From positions 57,413 to 121,412 of the forward strand of contig JABSQZ010000021.1 of NCBI GenBank assembly GCA_013215505.1: a DNA stretch of 64,000 nucleotides, written 5' to 3'. The translations under genes were made by a program, and so were the position numbers. The stretch comes from Oceanospirillaceae bacterium. Lineage in GTDB: Bacteria; Pseudomonadota; Gammaproteobacteria; Pseudomonadales; Balneatricaceae. The notes beneath the pieces were generated by a model. It made no database searches. It was not told where the DNA came from and saw nothing but the letters and a program-made list of their open reading frames with translations. Each line of letters opens with the position of its first letter. The first letter of the stretch is position 1. Positions 32,899 through 42,414 of the stretch are shown piece after piece.

Positions 32899-35553
32899 AT
32901 GGAGTTGTTTTTCCTCTTACTGTTAGTGGTGCTGATGATAGTGGCGCTAACCTCTGGTTTCCCGGTGGCCTTTGCGCTCCCCGGATCCGCAATTTTATCT
33001 GTAGGTCTAGCTGCACTGTGTGGCTGGTTATTTGCCGGTGACCCGGATGCGTATTTCGCGCAGGGAGGGCCGGTGCAATGGCTCAGCGCCGGTGTAACCA
33101 ATATACGAAGTTTATATTGGGATGTAGAACGCGATACATTAATCGCCATTCCGTTATTTATCTTCATGGGTATCATGTTACAGCGCTCTAAAATTGCCGA
33201 AGATTTACTGGTGGCAATGGCGCAGTTGTTTGGCCCGGTCCCCGGTGGTCTCGGAATCTCTGTGGTTATAGTAGGGGCGCTGTTGGCGGCCACTACCGGT
33301 ATTGTCGGTGCGACAGTAATCGCTATGGGTTTGATTTCGATGCCGGCGATGTTGCGCAACAATTACTCTAAACCGCTGGCTTCGGGAATTATTTGTGCCT
33401 CGGGCACGCTGGGGCAAATTATACCGCCGTCGATTGTCCTGATTATCCTGGCGGATCAGCTCTCCAGTGCCGCTGATCAGGCAGCTACCATCCGCAAGGC
33501 CGATTATAAGGAGATCACCGGCGAATTTACCATGCCTTCAACCTTTGATATCACCTCGGCCAGTGCCGGTGATATGTTCATGGGTGCTATGGTTCCAGGG
33601 TTGATCTTGGTTGGACTGTACATACTGTATATCTTAATCACCGCTTTAATTAAGCCCGAATCTGCACCGCCGGTCCCGTTTGAAGGTGACTATGATCGTA
33701 AATTCTTAGCCAAAGTTCTGTTTGCCTTAGTGCCGCCACTAGGTTTGATTCTAATTGTTTTAGGTTCAATCATTTTAGGCATTGCCACGGTAAACCAGGC
33801 AGGTGCTATAGGTGCCGTGGGCGCCATGATTATGGGTGGTTATCGGTTAATAGGCGAGCAAAAAAATCGCTACTATCCCGCTTTCCTGGCACTTATCTCG
33901 GTTGTCGCGATCGGCTTCATAGTCTCGAATTTCAATCTCAATATTAAAAACATCAAAACCGATGACGATGTACTCGGTATCACATTAGCCGTTGTTGCGG
34001 TCATTTGTTTATTGATTGCGATCTTCTGGAGTACCTGGAGAACCTTTAAGATCAATAATACTCTGCAAGAAGTTATGGTAGAAACTGCCAAAACGACTTC
34101 GATGGTATTTATTATCTTGATCGGTGCAGCTATGTTGACTACTGCCTTTCGTGGCTTTGGTGGTGAGCACATAGTTAAAGAGTTTTTAACCAGTTTGCCC
34201 GGTGGATTCTGGACCCAGTTTATGGTTGTCATGTTGGTGATATTCCTACTTGGTTTCTTCCTCGACTTTATTGAAATCGCAGTAGTGGTTGTCCCTATAG
34301 TCGCACCGATTTTGATGGCTGATCCCGGTGCCAATATTACCGCAGTGTGGCTCGGTGTTATGATTGGTCTGAATATACAGACCTCGTTCCTGACCCCGCC
34401 CTTTGGCTTTGCGCTCTTTTATCTGCGCGGCGTGGCACCAAAAATTGTCAAGACTCTGGATATTTATAAAGGGGCCGTTGTTTTTATTGGCTTGCAACTA
34501 GTGGCACTGGCGATTGCCGGTTTTTATCCACCACTGGTTAACTACTTGCCAAATCGAACCGCGTTGACCTCTGAAACGGCGCCACCACCGATGAATCCGC
34601 GGATTCAACAGTGTTTGGAATCTTATGTATTTAATCAATACGATACTATTGGCGATGTCTTGCAACAGCGTATTACTGCTGTTAAAGCTATAGATATCAG
34701 CTATCTGCCGAAAAAACAGCAGGCTAATTTGACTCAGAGCTTCAGTAGAGCCGCCGCTACTTTTGCCCTGGTCGAAAATGTACGTGCGGCAGAAATTGAG
34801 CTGGCTGCGTTTTCTCCCGGATATAAGCCGCTGCACGTTAAAGTGCGAGCAATTCAGAAGCGGGTCCGTCGTATCAATAAGAGCATCAAGGAAAACGAGA
34901 AAACTATTTCTCGGGCCGACGACTCAAAATTGATTGCCAGACTCGAGCAGCAGAACGGCGATTTGCAGGCGCGTAAGCAAGCACTTGAAGCTGACATTCC
35001 GGCGCAGTGGCAAGAGCAGCACAGCCAGTATAAATCCAGGGCCGATGTTCTGAAAAAAGCTCGCTCAAGCTATCGAAACAACGTCGATGGCGCTTACGAA
35101 CCGATTGTAGAAATCACTAAAACACTGGCAGATACCGAGGCCTTGGCTGCATTGGAAGCTGATGTATTAGCGCTTGAGCAAGTGATTGCAGCGGTGACTT
35201 CTAAAACAGATGCAAAGCCTGCGATGAAGATCATCAAAGAAGTTGAAACTAAGTTGGGTCGTCTCAATGCCACTAGTGCAATTAAAACTAAACTTTCTAA
35301 GTCGCGCAGAGCGCTGAAAAAAGTGAAGATGGATAAAGCGCTTAACGAGTACGCTGCGGCAGTCGCACTGTTGACTGAAGAGGTGAAATGGCGCCGTCAG
35401 GCAGTGATACAGTTGCAACCAGAAATTGAAACTTACAATCAAGCAATTAAGATGACAATAGGTATACGCCAACAAGAGAGACTGTCTCTCGATCAGGCCA
35501 AGAGTATCGCCAGTTGTCTGTCTGTGCACAAGGACTTGTCCCTAAGCTTCTAA
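32899..35553 (+). CDS. TRAP transporter large permease (DctM family) with long C-terminal coiled-coil extension
   Basis: 884 residues. The DctM part spans about 1-560, with FPVAFALPGSAIL, IPLFIFMGIMLQRSKIAEDL, ATTGIVGATVIAMGLISMPAM, LGQIIPPSIVLIILADQL, an extra pair of helices around 280-370, and FFLDFIEIAVVVVPIVAPIL, LNIQTSFLTPPFGFALFYLRG. That part carries sodium-coupled uptake. After the last helix (about 545) there are about 320 residues of charged, helix-rich sequence with no membrane segment (KRVRRINKSIKENEKTISRA, LEQQNGDLQARKQALEAD), likely coiled coil. I do not know this tail from characterised TRAP proteins. It ends the takP-Q-M operon and is followed by two terminators. Confidence 0.88.
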   Translation: MELFFLLLLVVLMIVALTSGFPVAFALPGSAILSVGLAALCGWLFAGDPDAYFAQGGPVQWLSAGVTNIRSLYWDVERDTLIAIPLFIFMGIMLQRSKIAEDLLVAMAQLFGPVPGGLGISVVIVGALLAATTGIVGATVIAMGLISMPAMLRNNYSKPLASGIICASGTLGQIIPPSIVLIILADQLSSAADQAATIRKADYKEITGEFTMPSTFDITSASAGDMFMGAMVPGLILVGLYILYILITALIKPESAPPVPFEGDYDRKFLAKVLFALVPPLGLILIVLGSIILGIATVNQAGAIGAVGAMIMGGYRLIGEQKNRYYPAFLALISVVAIGFIVSNFNLNIKNIKTDDDVLGITLAVVAVICLLIAIFWSTWRTFKINNTLQEVMVETAKTTSMVFIILIGAAMLTTAFRGFGGEHIVKEFLTSLPGGFWTQFMVVMLVIFLLGFFLDFIEIAVVVVPIVAPILMADPGANITAVWLGVMIGLNIQTSFLTPPFGFALFYLRGVAPKIVKTLDIYKGAVVFIGLQLVALAIAGFYPPLVNYLPNRTALTSETAPPPMNPRIQQCLESYVFNQYDTIGDVLQQRITAVKAIDISYLPKKQQANLTQSFSRAAATFALVENVRAAEIELAAFSPGYKPLHVKVRAIQKRVRRINKSIKENEKTISRADDSKLIARLEQQNGDLQARKQALEADIPAQWQEQHSQYKSRADVLKKARSSYRNNVDGAYEPIVEITKTLADTEALAALEADVLALEQVIAAVTSKTDAKPAMKIIKEVETKLGRLNATSAIKTKLSKSRRALKKVKMDKALNEYAAAVALLTEEVKWRRQAVIQLQPEIETYNQAIKMTIGIRQQERLSLDQAKSIASCLSVHKDLSLSF

Positions 35554-35562
35554 GCTGATTTA

Positions 35563-35588
35563 AGCGGTGCTATAACACCGCTTTTTGT
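35563..35588 (+). terminator. Terminator 1 after the TakPQM-like operon
   Basis: AGCGGTG-CTATAA-CACCGCT followed by TTTT, 9 bp after the stop. Confidence 0.85.
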
Positions 35589-35615
35589 TGCATACTTATT
35601 CTTTCTATATACCCC

Positions 35616-35643
35616 AAACGGCGCTATTGAGCGCCGTTTTTTG
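35616..35643 (+). terminator. Terminator 2 after the TakPQM-like operon
   Basis: AAACGGCGCT-ATTG-AGCGCCGTTT followed by more T; a second, stronger hairpin in tandem with the first. Confidence 0.85.
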
Positions 35644-35800
35644 TTGTCTGCGTTTATGTCCGAGCTAAAGTCATGGCCACGATAATTAATTCTCCCTTAA
35701 GCAATCTACAGTTAAGCTTATGCACCCGTCCGACAGCTGGGTTTAGTTATTTTGCTAGCTTATTTATAATTAATTTTCAGTAAGCCATTCGCAAAGAATA

Positions 35801-35832
35801 GACAGAACGGCCTAAGATAAGGCCGTTCTGTC
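35801..35832. other. Perfect 13-bp inverted repeat
   Basis: GACAGAACGGCCT (35801-35813) and AGGCCGTTCTGTC (35820-35832) with a 6-nt loop and no T-run on either side. The surrounding gap (35644-36193) has no recognisable gene. It might stop transcripts of the minus-strand chemoreceptor gene or form an RNA structure. Confidence 0.4.
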
Positions 35833-36193
35833 ACTGGGAAGTATTCTGGTAGATATTGTCCAGCGCGATTTTGGCGCTTAAGGAAATTGCAGAGGAAGAG
35901 TTTTTCTCTTCAGGGGATGATATCAACAACTAATGGTTTGCTGAGTAGCAATTGAGACCCAGTGTCGCTGATTGAGAATCTAGCTGTTTCGACACTGATG
36001 TGCGCCTTGTCGTTCCCGTCTATGTATTTTTCAGGTTTTGTCCGGGAACAGTGACGGCAAATATGTTTTGCCCAAGGGCCAGTACTATGGCCACCGATAC
36101 ACTGATGAGTGGTAGCTAGGAGTGAATTAAATAGATAACTGGAGAGTAGAGCAGAGTACAACGTATGGCTGCACTCTGCTATGGCAGGAAAAA

Positions 36194-38074
36194 TTAGACT
36201 TTAAATTTCTCTAATACTTTATTTTGCTGTTCAATGATATCAACCATACCGGTACAGAGATCAGATTGGTTATGAGCTTCTACTGAAACCTCTTGAGATA
36301 TATCGCGAATAGTTGTGGTGTTGCGGTTAATTTCTTCACTGGTTGCGCTTTGTTGCTGAGCCGCTGATGCAATATTGACACTAATATCGTTGATATGTGA
36401 AATAGAAGTGCGAATGTCGTTTAGAATGACGTCGGCCTTAGTGGCTTCCTCGTTAGTCTTGTTGGCAAGATTTCGGCTCTGCTCAATTCTTTCGACCGCT
36501 TCTTTGACACCTTGCTGTAACTGCTCGATGATCAAACTGGTTTCATTGGTTGATTGTTGAGTCCGGGCGGCCAGTGCCCGGACTTCATCGGCAACTACTG
36601 CAAAACCGCGACCCATATCTCCAGCGCGTGCCGCTTCAATGGCAGCATTTAGCGCCAACAGGTTAGTTTGCTCGGCAATACTGGTGATAGAAGTAAGGAC
36701 TGATTCAATATTAGCACTGTATTTTTCTAACTGATTAACCGTATCAACTGTCTCGTCCATGTCCGTGACTAATTGGGCGATTGATTTTGAAGTTTGCGAG
36801 ACTATCGCTGTTCCTTCATCCGCTGCCCGTTCAGCGGCTTTAGCTGATGCTGCCGCCTCCTGTGCACTGTTTGCCACTTCCTGCGCAGAGCAAGACATTT
36901 GATTAATCGCTGCGGATAACATATCGAGTTCACCCAGCTGCCTTGCCAGCACCGTAGCTGACTGGTTTGCCGATGCTGAACTATCAGAAGTATTACTGGT
37001 GAGTTCACCGGAGATGCGTTTAACATTGATGATAATATCTTGCAGGTATTGCACAAACTCATTAAAGTCAGTAGACACTTTACCGAACTCATCACCGCTG
37101 GTGGCGACCAGTCTTTTGGTTAAATCACCGTCTCCGCTATTAATATCTAACAGAGACTGCTGCAATCGCTCCAATGGTTTGAATAGGCTTTTCATTGTTA
37201 TAAACAATGCCATTGCGGTAAGCAGCACACTTATCAATGTGCCAATAATAGCGGCAAAGCCAAAGGCATTGGCTTCTTTTAAGACTTTATTTTTTTCCAG
37301 CATTACCCCTATTAACCACTGGGTACCCTGCAAACCTTCTAAAGGCTGGAAAGCGGTAAACATCATTTGACCGTCTACTTCGATCTCCTGGAATTGGCTA
37401 TTAGTGGTGGGACGTTTTTGTGGGAATAGTGCGCTTAATGACTGACCGTTTAAAGACACATCTGGATGTGAGATGATATTGCCGTCGGCGCTGATAAGAA
37501 AGGCGTAACCCGTTTCATTAAAGTTTACTTTGTTGATAGCATCGGCTATCACCTTTAAGCTTAAATCACCGCCAAAGGCACCCAGGAATTTCCCCTGGTC
37601 GGAAAAATTGGCAACAGCGGAAATTAATATCTCTTTCGTTGAAGCATCCTCATAGGGAGGAGTTAAAGCAGCACTGCTGCTATTTCTTGCAGTGTCATAC
37701 CAGGGACGTTTACGCGCATCCCAGCCAGTAGGAGCCCAGCTTGGATCGTTGGTAATGGGTTTGCCGTCTGTGTGTAAACCACCAAACATGAGAATGAAAT
37801 TATCAGCCAGTATAGGGTTGTCGAAAGATTTTTGTATGGTTTCAGCGCTGTAGTCTGCGTCAATGGTGTTGGCAACCATATCTATAAGTGCCAGTTTGCC
37901 ATTCAGCCAATCGGCAATTTGTGTAGAGATGACTCTAGAGGTTTCAGCTACGTTGCTGGCAGCTTTATCGTGTAAGGCGTTCTTGACAGTATTGTATTGT
38001 AACCAAGAGAAGAGGGTAAAGGTTATGACCACAATAGTCGAAGAGATGAGTACTACTTTATGTGATACTTTCAT
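36194..38074 (-). CDS. Methyl-accepting chemotaxis protein with amino-acid-type dCache sensor
   Basis: 626 residues: membrane helix (about 6-24), periplasmic dCache domain (about 35-275), second helix (about 278-298), HAMP (about 300-355) and a signalling domain (about 355-626) with the hairpin tip [35 protein letters not shown]. The sensor has RKRPWY (Arg123, Trp125, Tyr126), PPYEDAST (Tyr141, Asp143) and GGDLSL (Asp170), the set described for amino-acid-binding dCache domains, with Trp118 where an aromatic is expected. An amino acid attractant is therefore likely. AGGA precedes the ATG. Single gene; CheR-type C-terminal pentapeptide not seen. Confidence 0.92.
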   Translation of the reverse strand: MKVSHKVVLISSTIVVITFTLFSWLQYNTVKNALHDKAASNVAETSRVISTQIADWLNGKLALIDMVANTIDADYSAETIQKSFDNPILADNFILMFGGLHTDGKPITNDPSWAPTGWDARKRPWYDTARNSSSAALTPPYEDASTKEILISAVANFSDQGKFLGAFGGDLSLKVIADAINKVNFNETGYAFLISADGNIISHPDVSLNGQSLSALFPQKRPTTNSQFQEIEVDGQMMFTAFQPLEGLQGTQWLIGVMLEKNKVLKEANAFGFAAIIGTLISVLLTAMALFITMKSLFKPLERLQQSLLDINSGDGDLTKRLVATSGDEFGKVSTDFNEFVQYLQDIIINVKRISGELTSNTSDSSASANQSATVLARQLGELDMLSAAINQMSCSAQEVANSAQEAAASAKAAERAADEGTAIVSQTSKSIAQLVTDMDETVDTVNQLEKYSANIESVLTSITSIAEQTNLLALNAAIEAARAGDMGRGFAVVADEVRALAARTQQSTNETSLIIEQLQQGVKEAVERIEQSRNLANKTNEEATKADVILNDIRTSISHINDISVNIASAAQQQSATSEEINRNTTTIRDISQEVSVEAHNQSDLCTGMVDIIEQQNKVLEKFKV

Positions 38075-38851
38075 TTTCGATCCTGTTTTCAGTTTTTAGT
38101 AAATGCTGCAATTTTTATTAATATTATTATTGAGTGTATTGATTTTATAGGGGTTTTAAAAGTCGCGCATTATCCATGAAATACTTATTAAAATATAGTA
38201 CTTTTTTTCTCCAATGTGGTTGTTTAACTATAAAAATTTTCAGTAGGAATGCTGTAAATGATTTAGGTCAAAACATAATGCTTTGAGTGATAATTAATTA
38301 CAATTTCATCGACTGGAAAACAATGTTATCTGTTAACTATAAGCTTGAGTTTCTATGTAACTTACTGAATTGTTGGAGCTGAGTTCTTGGAGCAGAGGTT
38401 GCATGAATGTTGGTTTGGACAATTTGTTATCTGTAATAATTGTGTATATATTAAGTTGTTAATTCAAGACATGTTGCAAAACCAATATTAAAATATTGCT
38501 GTAGCACTAAACCCCTTGGTATAAACATGCTCTGTTTAATGCTATTTAATTAATGCCCATTGACCAACACTGTAGCGCAGGAATATTAAAAAATAGGCAT
38601 TTTTCTTATCTGACTTTACCCGCTTGATCAAGATAGAAGTATTTTATAGCGCATTGTCTGTGTATCCAGGGCCGGGAAATTGCATTTTTCGGTTCCTAAA
38701 ATGCACGTTTTTTCGTCGTATAACTCAAGGTGGTTTATAGCGGATCAGTACGTTCAAGTGCACAGTGAAATAGCTTTGCTGTTGGCTTTATTCGATTTAG
38801 TCAGTACTCGCTGAATTTTTTCTAACGTGATAGCTTTGTTTCCTTGGCCAG
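38075..38851. other. AT-rich gap of about 780 bp, no gene
   Basis: No convincing frame on either strand. It contains TGTTATCTGT twice (38324-38333 and 38425-38434), 101 bp apart, upstream of the chemoreceptor gene. Together with the small genes that follow it starts the low-density section 38-44 kb. Confidence 0.5.
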
Positions 38852-39124
38852 TCAATCCTGTGCTGATCTTAACCGACGCTGTTTCATTTGTAGCTTTAAT
38901 GACAGCCATTTGCAATGCTCTTCATAATTTCTCAGGCTAGCTAATACCGCTAGCCTGTCCTGCTGGTCGGATTCCCAATTGGCACTTTGTACTGCATAAT
39001 AGGTGGTTTCAAAGATGGATAATGCATCATCGAGAGATAAAATTTCTTTCTCTATGAGTTTAGTCACAGTGGCCGATGCGACATGCAAAGTTGCAGTAAT
39101 CAGCACATTTGTTGATTTAGGCAT
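38852..39124 (-). CDS. Small hypothetical protein
   Basis: 90 residues from the ATG at 39124, preceded by GGAG at 6 nt in the string GGAGTTAACT. Helical, charged, no signal or membrane helix: TKLIEKEILSLDDALSIFET, then LAVLASLRNYEEHCKWLSLK. Unrecognised. It is the last of four small minus-strand genes. Confidence 0.6.
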   Translation of the reverse strand: MPKSTNVLITATLHVASATVTKLIEKEILSLDDALSIFETTYYAVQSANWESDQQDRLAVLASLRNYEEHCKWLSLKLQMKQRRLRSAQD

Positions 39125-39358
39125 AGTTAACTCCATGCTAAATATTCATGAATATTAAGGGTAGGACAGAAAATTTGATTATCAACTGCAGGGCTATTTT
39201 CTTTGTGCAGCATTGTAAATTGCTGGAGTAGATAAATAACCTGCTGGCCGCAAAATAGGCCAGGCCTTAACAGTATTTCGCAATGTATTTAGATGCCAGC
39301 TTTGCTGTTGTTTTTAAGACACTGTCTGAGGAAAAATAGCTGTCATTAGGATAACAAA

Positions 39359-39592
39359 TCACTTAGGGATCTTGTGAACTACGGCATCAGTAGCGCAGAT
39401 CTGGAAGGTATTATCATCAATAACGTGGACAGGGCCGCTAGCACACCAAAGCTCTTTGAGGCCAGGAAGTAACTCAGGTGTTTCATCGAAATATCCGGAT
39501 TTGCTAAAATCTTGATAGCAACTTATAAAATGGATTTGTCCATTAGCATCCTTGGCTTTGAATGTATCGATCAATATTTGAGCTTTTATCAT
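39359..39592 (-). CDS. Small conserved-type hypothetical protein
   Basis: 77 residues from the ATG at 39592 (GGAG 6 nt upstream, in GGAGTTAGGC). The build, DANGQIHFISCYQDF, then PGLKELWCASGPVHVIDDNTFQI, looks like a family of small proteins of the form (D/N)G..H.I..YQ ... PGLK...(A/T)SG..V..IDD.TF.I that I have seen in gamma- and betaproteobacteria without a known function. Cytoplasmic, beta-rich. Confidence 0.6.
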   Translation of the reverse strand: MIKAQILIDTFKAKDANGQIHFISCYQDFSKSGYFDETPELLPGLKELWCASGPVHVIDDNTFQICATDAVVHKIPK

Positions 39593-39661
39593 GCCTAACT
39601 CCATGTTTTTACAATTCAAATGCTGAATCTGAGGTGCTGGCTATCATTTCAGGCTACCCTG

Positions 39662-39880
39662 CTAAACTACTGATGAGTATGCCAATTCATGAGAACTCAA
39701 TGATTCTGAAACAACCCGCTGAGGATCAAATCTAAGTTCTTTGATTCTAGCCACATAGCGAAAATCGCCATTATCAATCTCAATAACATCGCCACATTTA
39801 ACAGAAATTCTTGAGTTATAAGTTGATGGATGCAGCAGAGATTTTCGAGAGAACTTGAGTTTACAAGTTACAGAGGTCAT
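39662..39880 (-). CDS. Small hypothetical protein, probable
   Basis: 72 residues, minus strand: KFSRKSLLHPSTYNSRISVK, then CGDVIEIDNGDFRYVARIKELRF. Reading pattern is protein-like (beta-rich, DVIEIDNG) and it lies in line with the neighbouring small genes, but the ribosome site is weak and the family is unknown. Confidence 0.4.
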   Translation of the reverse strand: MTSVTCKLKFSRKSLLHPSTYNSRISVKCGDVIEIDNGDFRYVARIKELRFDPQRVVSESLSSHELAYSSVV

Positions 39881-39947
39881 GCGTAGTCCGTTTGATCGAC
39901 TGCTGGGATAGTTTTGGCATTAAATAAGTACCAATTCAAAACTTGAG

Positions 39948-40151
39948 TTAAACCACGTAATTTAGGTTTGCATAGCAGAGTTCGTCCCTGATGATGGCAG
40001 ATTTAAGTGGCTGATTATTGAGCTTGGCTGAGGTAGCGCATATGCAGGCAATGCGATTGTGGCTTTTAACCCACTTAATAGATTTGACAACCACGCAGCT
40101 GCAGTTACCGCAGGGAATTTTGATGGCAGTATCGCAAAGTAGTGAAATCAT
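39948..40151 (-). CDS. Small Cys-rich protein, possible degenerate zinc ribbon
   Basis: 67 residues: CDTAIKIPCGNCSCVVVKSI, then KWVKSHNRIACICATSAKLN. Paired cysteines (CGNC and CIC) separated by a W..SH.RI.C stretch recall small zinc-ribbon proteins (CxxC ... SxxWxxxHxxIxCxxC) in which one metal Cys has been lost. Weak ribosome site. First of the four small minus-strand genes. Confidence 0.4.
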   Translation of the reverse strand: MISLLCDTAIKIPCGNCSCVVVKSIKWVKSHNRIACICATSAKLNNQPLKSAIIRDELCYANLNYVV

Positions 40152-41192
40152 AATTTGATTAGTCCATTAATCTTTATGCTGTATGAACAGAATAAAGCAA
40201 GCTGTTGGATTGTCTAGAGTGTAAAAAAGCGACATATTTGAAGATAAGGGAACTTTCAATAGCATTCTTAAGACTTTTAGATGGGCATTTTATAGGTTGC
40301 CGAGCCACTAAAGTGACCGCATATAGCATAAAAAAGTGCTGCCAATGACGGCTGCCTCAAGTTGCGTTTGTAACTGACGACTGAGTATGTTGCAGACAGC
40401 TGAAATTATTCTAATACATGTGGGCTTGCGAGGATAAAGACAGCCACAGACCAGAGATAGATAAAATCGCTACTAGCTAGGTCAGGAAGCAGTGCAGTGC
40501 CGATATGAGTTCGAGTGTATATCGGTACCTCTAACCCAGAATACCTTTATACAATTATAAGGTCGCAGAAGGAGACGGATTTGGCCGGAAATTCCCGGCT
40601 AAAGAGTTGGCGCATTAGTGTGTGATACAAATTCAAGCCATTATTGGTTGGTCTGTCGTCACTATCGCAACTGTCAACGAATCTGATTCTGCCGACTTGA
40701 GGTTTACCAAGGAAGTGATACCAATGTATTTTCCAGTGGCTTTAATCTTTTTCCAGCTATTAGCATCGGACTATTGATCGCACAGCCACTGTCTACTGCT
40801 GTTAGTCGCGATAATTAAGGAGTAAGGGTTGCAGGGCCTGTGTTGATGATTTAATGCTCTGATAGTCAATCTGGCCTGGGGATATGATCCGCTGGCCTGC
40901 TTATAATTGCGCTATACCGCCATCAAAGACTAGGACATCATAGTTGCTGATCTGAATGCTGAATTTGTGTTTAAGCAAGTAATAACAAGAATGGTCGATT
41001 ACTTTAAGTAGCGAGGGGATTTGATCCTTATACCCTTATACCCAGTGACAGTTTTCAGGTGGGAGGGGGGTAGTGTAAGGTCAATCAGGTTACATCGAGC
41101 AATCAGCTTGATACAAACCGCATAGCCGTAAAATAGACTAATTTAGTAAAGACTTAAATGTCCGGTCATCACAAATGGGTTTGTTTATAGCG
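40152..41192. other. Gene-poor stretch of about 1 kb with coding-like fragments
   Basis: No intact gene. Two plus-strand stretches read like C-terminal fragments: FSSGFNLFPAISIGLLIAQP ending in a stop at about 40818, and DIIVADLNAEFVFKQVITRM ending at about 41010. Each is preceded by stops or frame changes. They are best read as decayed genes, though neither family is recognised. Confidence 0.35.
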
Positions 41193-42017
41193 TTATTCCA
41201 CCCAGTTGAATTCATCTTTAAGAGCATCATAACGGCCATTTTCCCGGAGTATTTTTAGTCCCTCGTTAAAAGCGTCAATGATTACCTGAGCTCTTGGTAA
41301 TTGTTTGGACACAATTACATGCAGTGGAACTTCAGTAACAACAAATCCAGATTGTTGAACTTCTACAGGCAATACCCCGGCTTTTAATAGTGCATTCATG
41401 GCAGTGCTATGGGTCGCCGTTACGAAATCAACGCGCTTTAGCTGCAACATTTTGAAGCAATCCTGCATACTATTGGGTGTTTCGCGGCGGAGTAAGTCTC
41501 GATCCATAAGTTTCTTTATTTGCCCAAAGTCCCCATACCCGCGTGGGTTACAATGCACTGTTCCATGTAAATCTTCCTCGTTCGTTAAAGTATTTGGTTG
41601 CCCTAAACGCGACCAAGCATAGTTTTTTGTCGAAAAGAAAGGGTCCGAATAATAGAACAATTCTGCACGTTCTGAGGTCCAACCATAGGGGAAAGTAGCA
41701 TGATATTGTCCTAGCTGTGCGAGTGTATAACCTCTTTTCCATGGAAGCCATTCGAGTTCTTTACCAAAGTAACCAGATATTTCGAAGGCGTTAAGCACCA
41801 GACTGGTCGCCATACCGCCTTGGGACAGTTCAAGGTCTGCAAAAGGCGGGTAATCGTCACCCGTGGTTAGAGAGAGCGCGAATGTATCAGCTTTTGCGGG
41901 AGCAATAAACACCGAAAGAACCAACACCATTGATAGCAATATACATCGGACCCAGGCAAAAAGGTTTGAAAAAAATAAATCAACCGCTGCACCGCCTGTC
42001 ATTTTTTTGCACCCCAT
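41193..42017 (-). CDS. Periplasmic solute-binding protein, SBP_bac_3 family (orphan)
   Basis: 274 residues from the ATG at 42017, chosen because GAGG lies 7 nt upstream; an upstream in-frame ATG at 42050 has no such site. Signal peptide from the hydrophobic stretch (CILLSMVLVLSVFIAPAKA). Mature part: TFALSLTTGDDYPPFADLEL, LEWLPWKRGYTLAQLGQYHA and LQLKRVDFVTATHSTAMNAL are typical of family-3 binding proteins that bind polar amino acids or act in sensors. No ABC permease or ATPase adjoins. A second relative follows upstream at 42415. Confidence 0.82.
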   Translation of the reverse strand: MGCKKMTGGAAVDLFFSNLFAWVRCILLSMVLVLSVFIAPAKADTFALSLTTGDDYPPFADLELSQGGMATSLVLNAFEISGYFGKELEWLPWKRGYTLAQLGQYHATFPYGWTSERAELFYYSDPFFSTKNYAWSRLGQPNTLTNEEDLHGTVHCNPRGYGDFGQIKKLMDRDLLRRETPNSMQDCFKMLQLKRVDFVTATHSTAMNALLKAGVLPVEVQQSGFVVTEVPLHVIVSKQLPRAQVIIDAFNEGLKILRENGRYDALKDEFNWVE

Positions 42018-42050
42018 TCTATTTCCTCTGGTTAGTTTTGAGCAAAACAC

Positions 42051-42414
42051 ATTAAAATTTTTAAGTGCTGAAATATCAGATTTGTAATCTTGTCGGTGAG
42101 CTAAAGTCTGGCTTTCAATCGGCTATTTACAAACAAAACAATTATTAGTTGATTCATCGTCATTGAAATCTATGCAGATACTGACAACGATGAGTCGGAA
42201 CCAATTATTGATTGAGATGATTGGTTTCAAAAGAGTACTTAGTCTGTTCGTGGTCGTTAATTTCCTCCTGCTGTACTTGCGTAGATTATCCAGCACTGAC
42301 CCAAAGCAGAAAAGACCAAAGAGAACACAGGCAACAATATTAGGTTCAAGGTAGGAAATCCTGTAACAAAGTCACTCGGTATATCGCCCGACTAATTAGC
42401 CGTTGGTAATGACA
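42051..42414. other. Gap between the two binding-protein genes, no gene
   Basis: About 360 bp of AT-rich sequence on both strands without a supported gene. Some frames are open by chance but lack ribosome sites. Confidence 0.5.
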
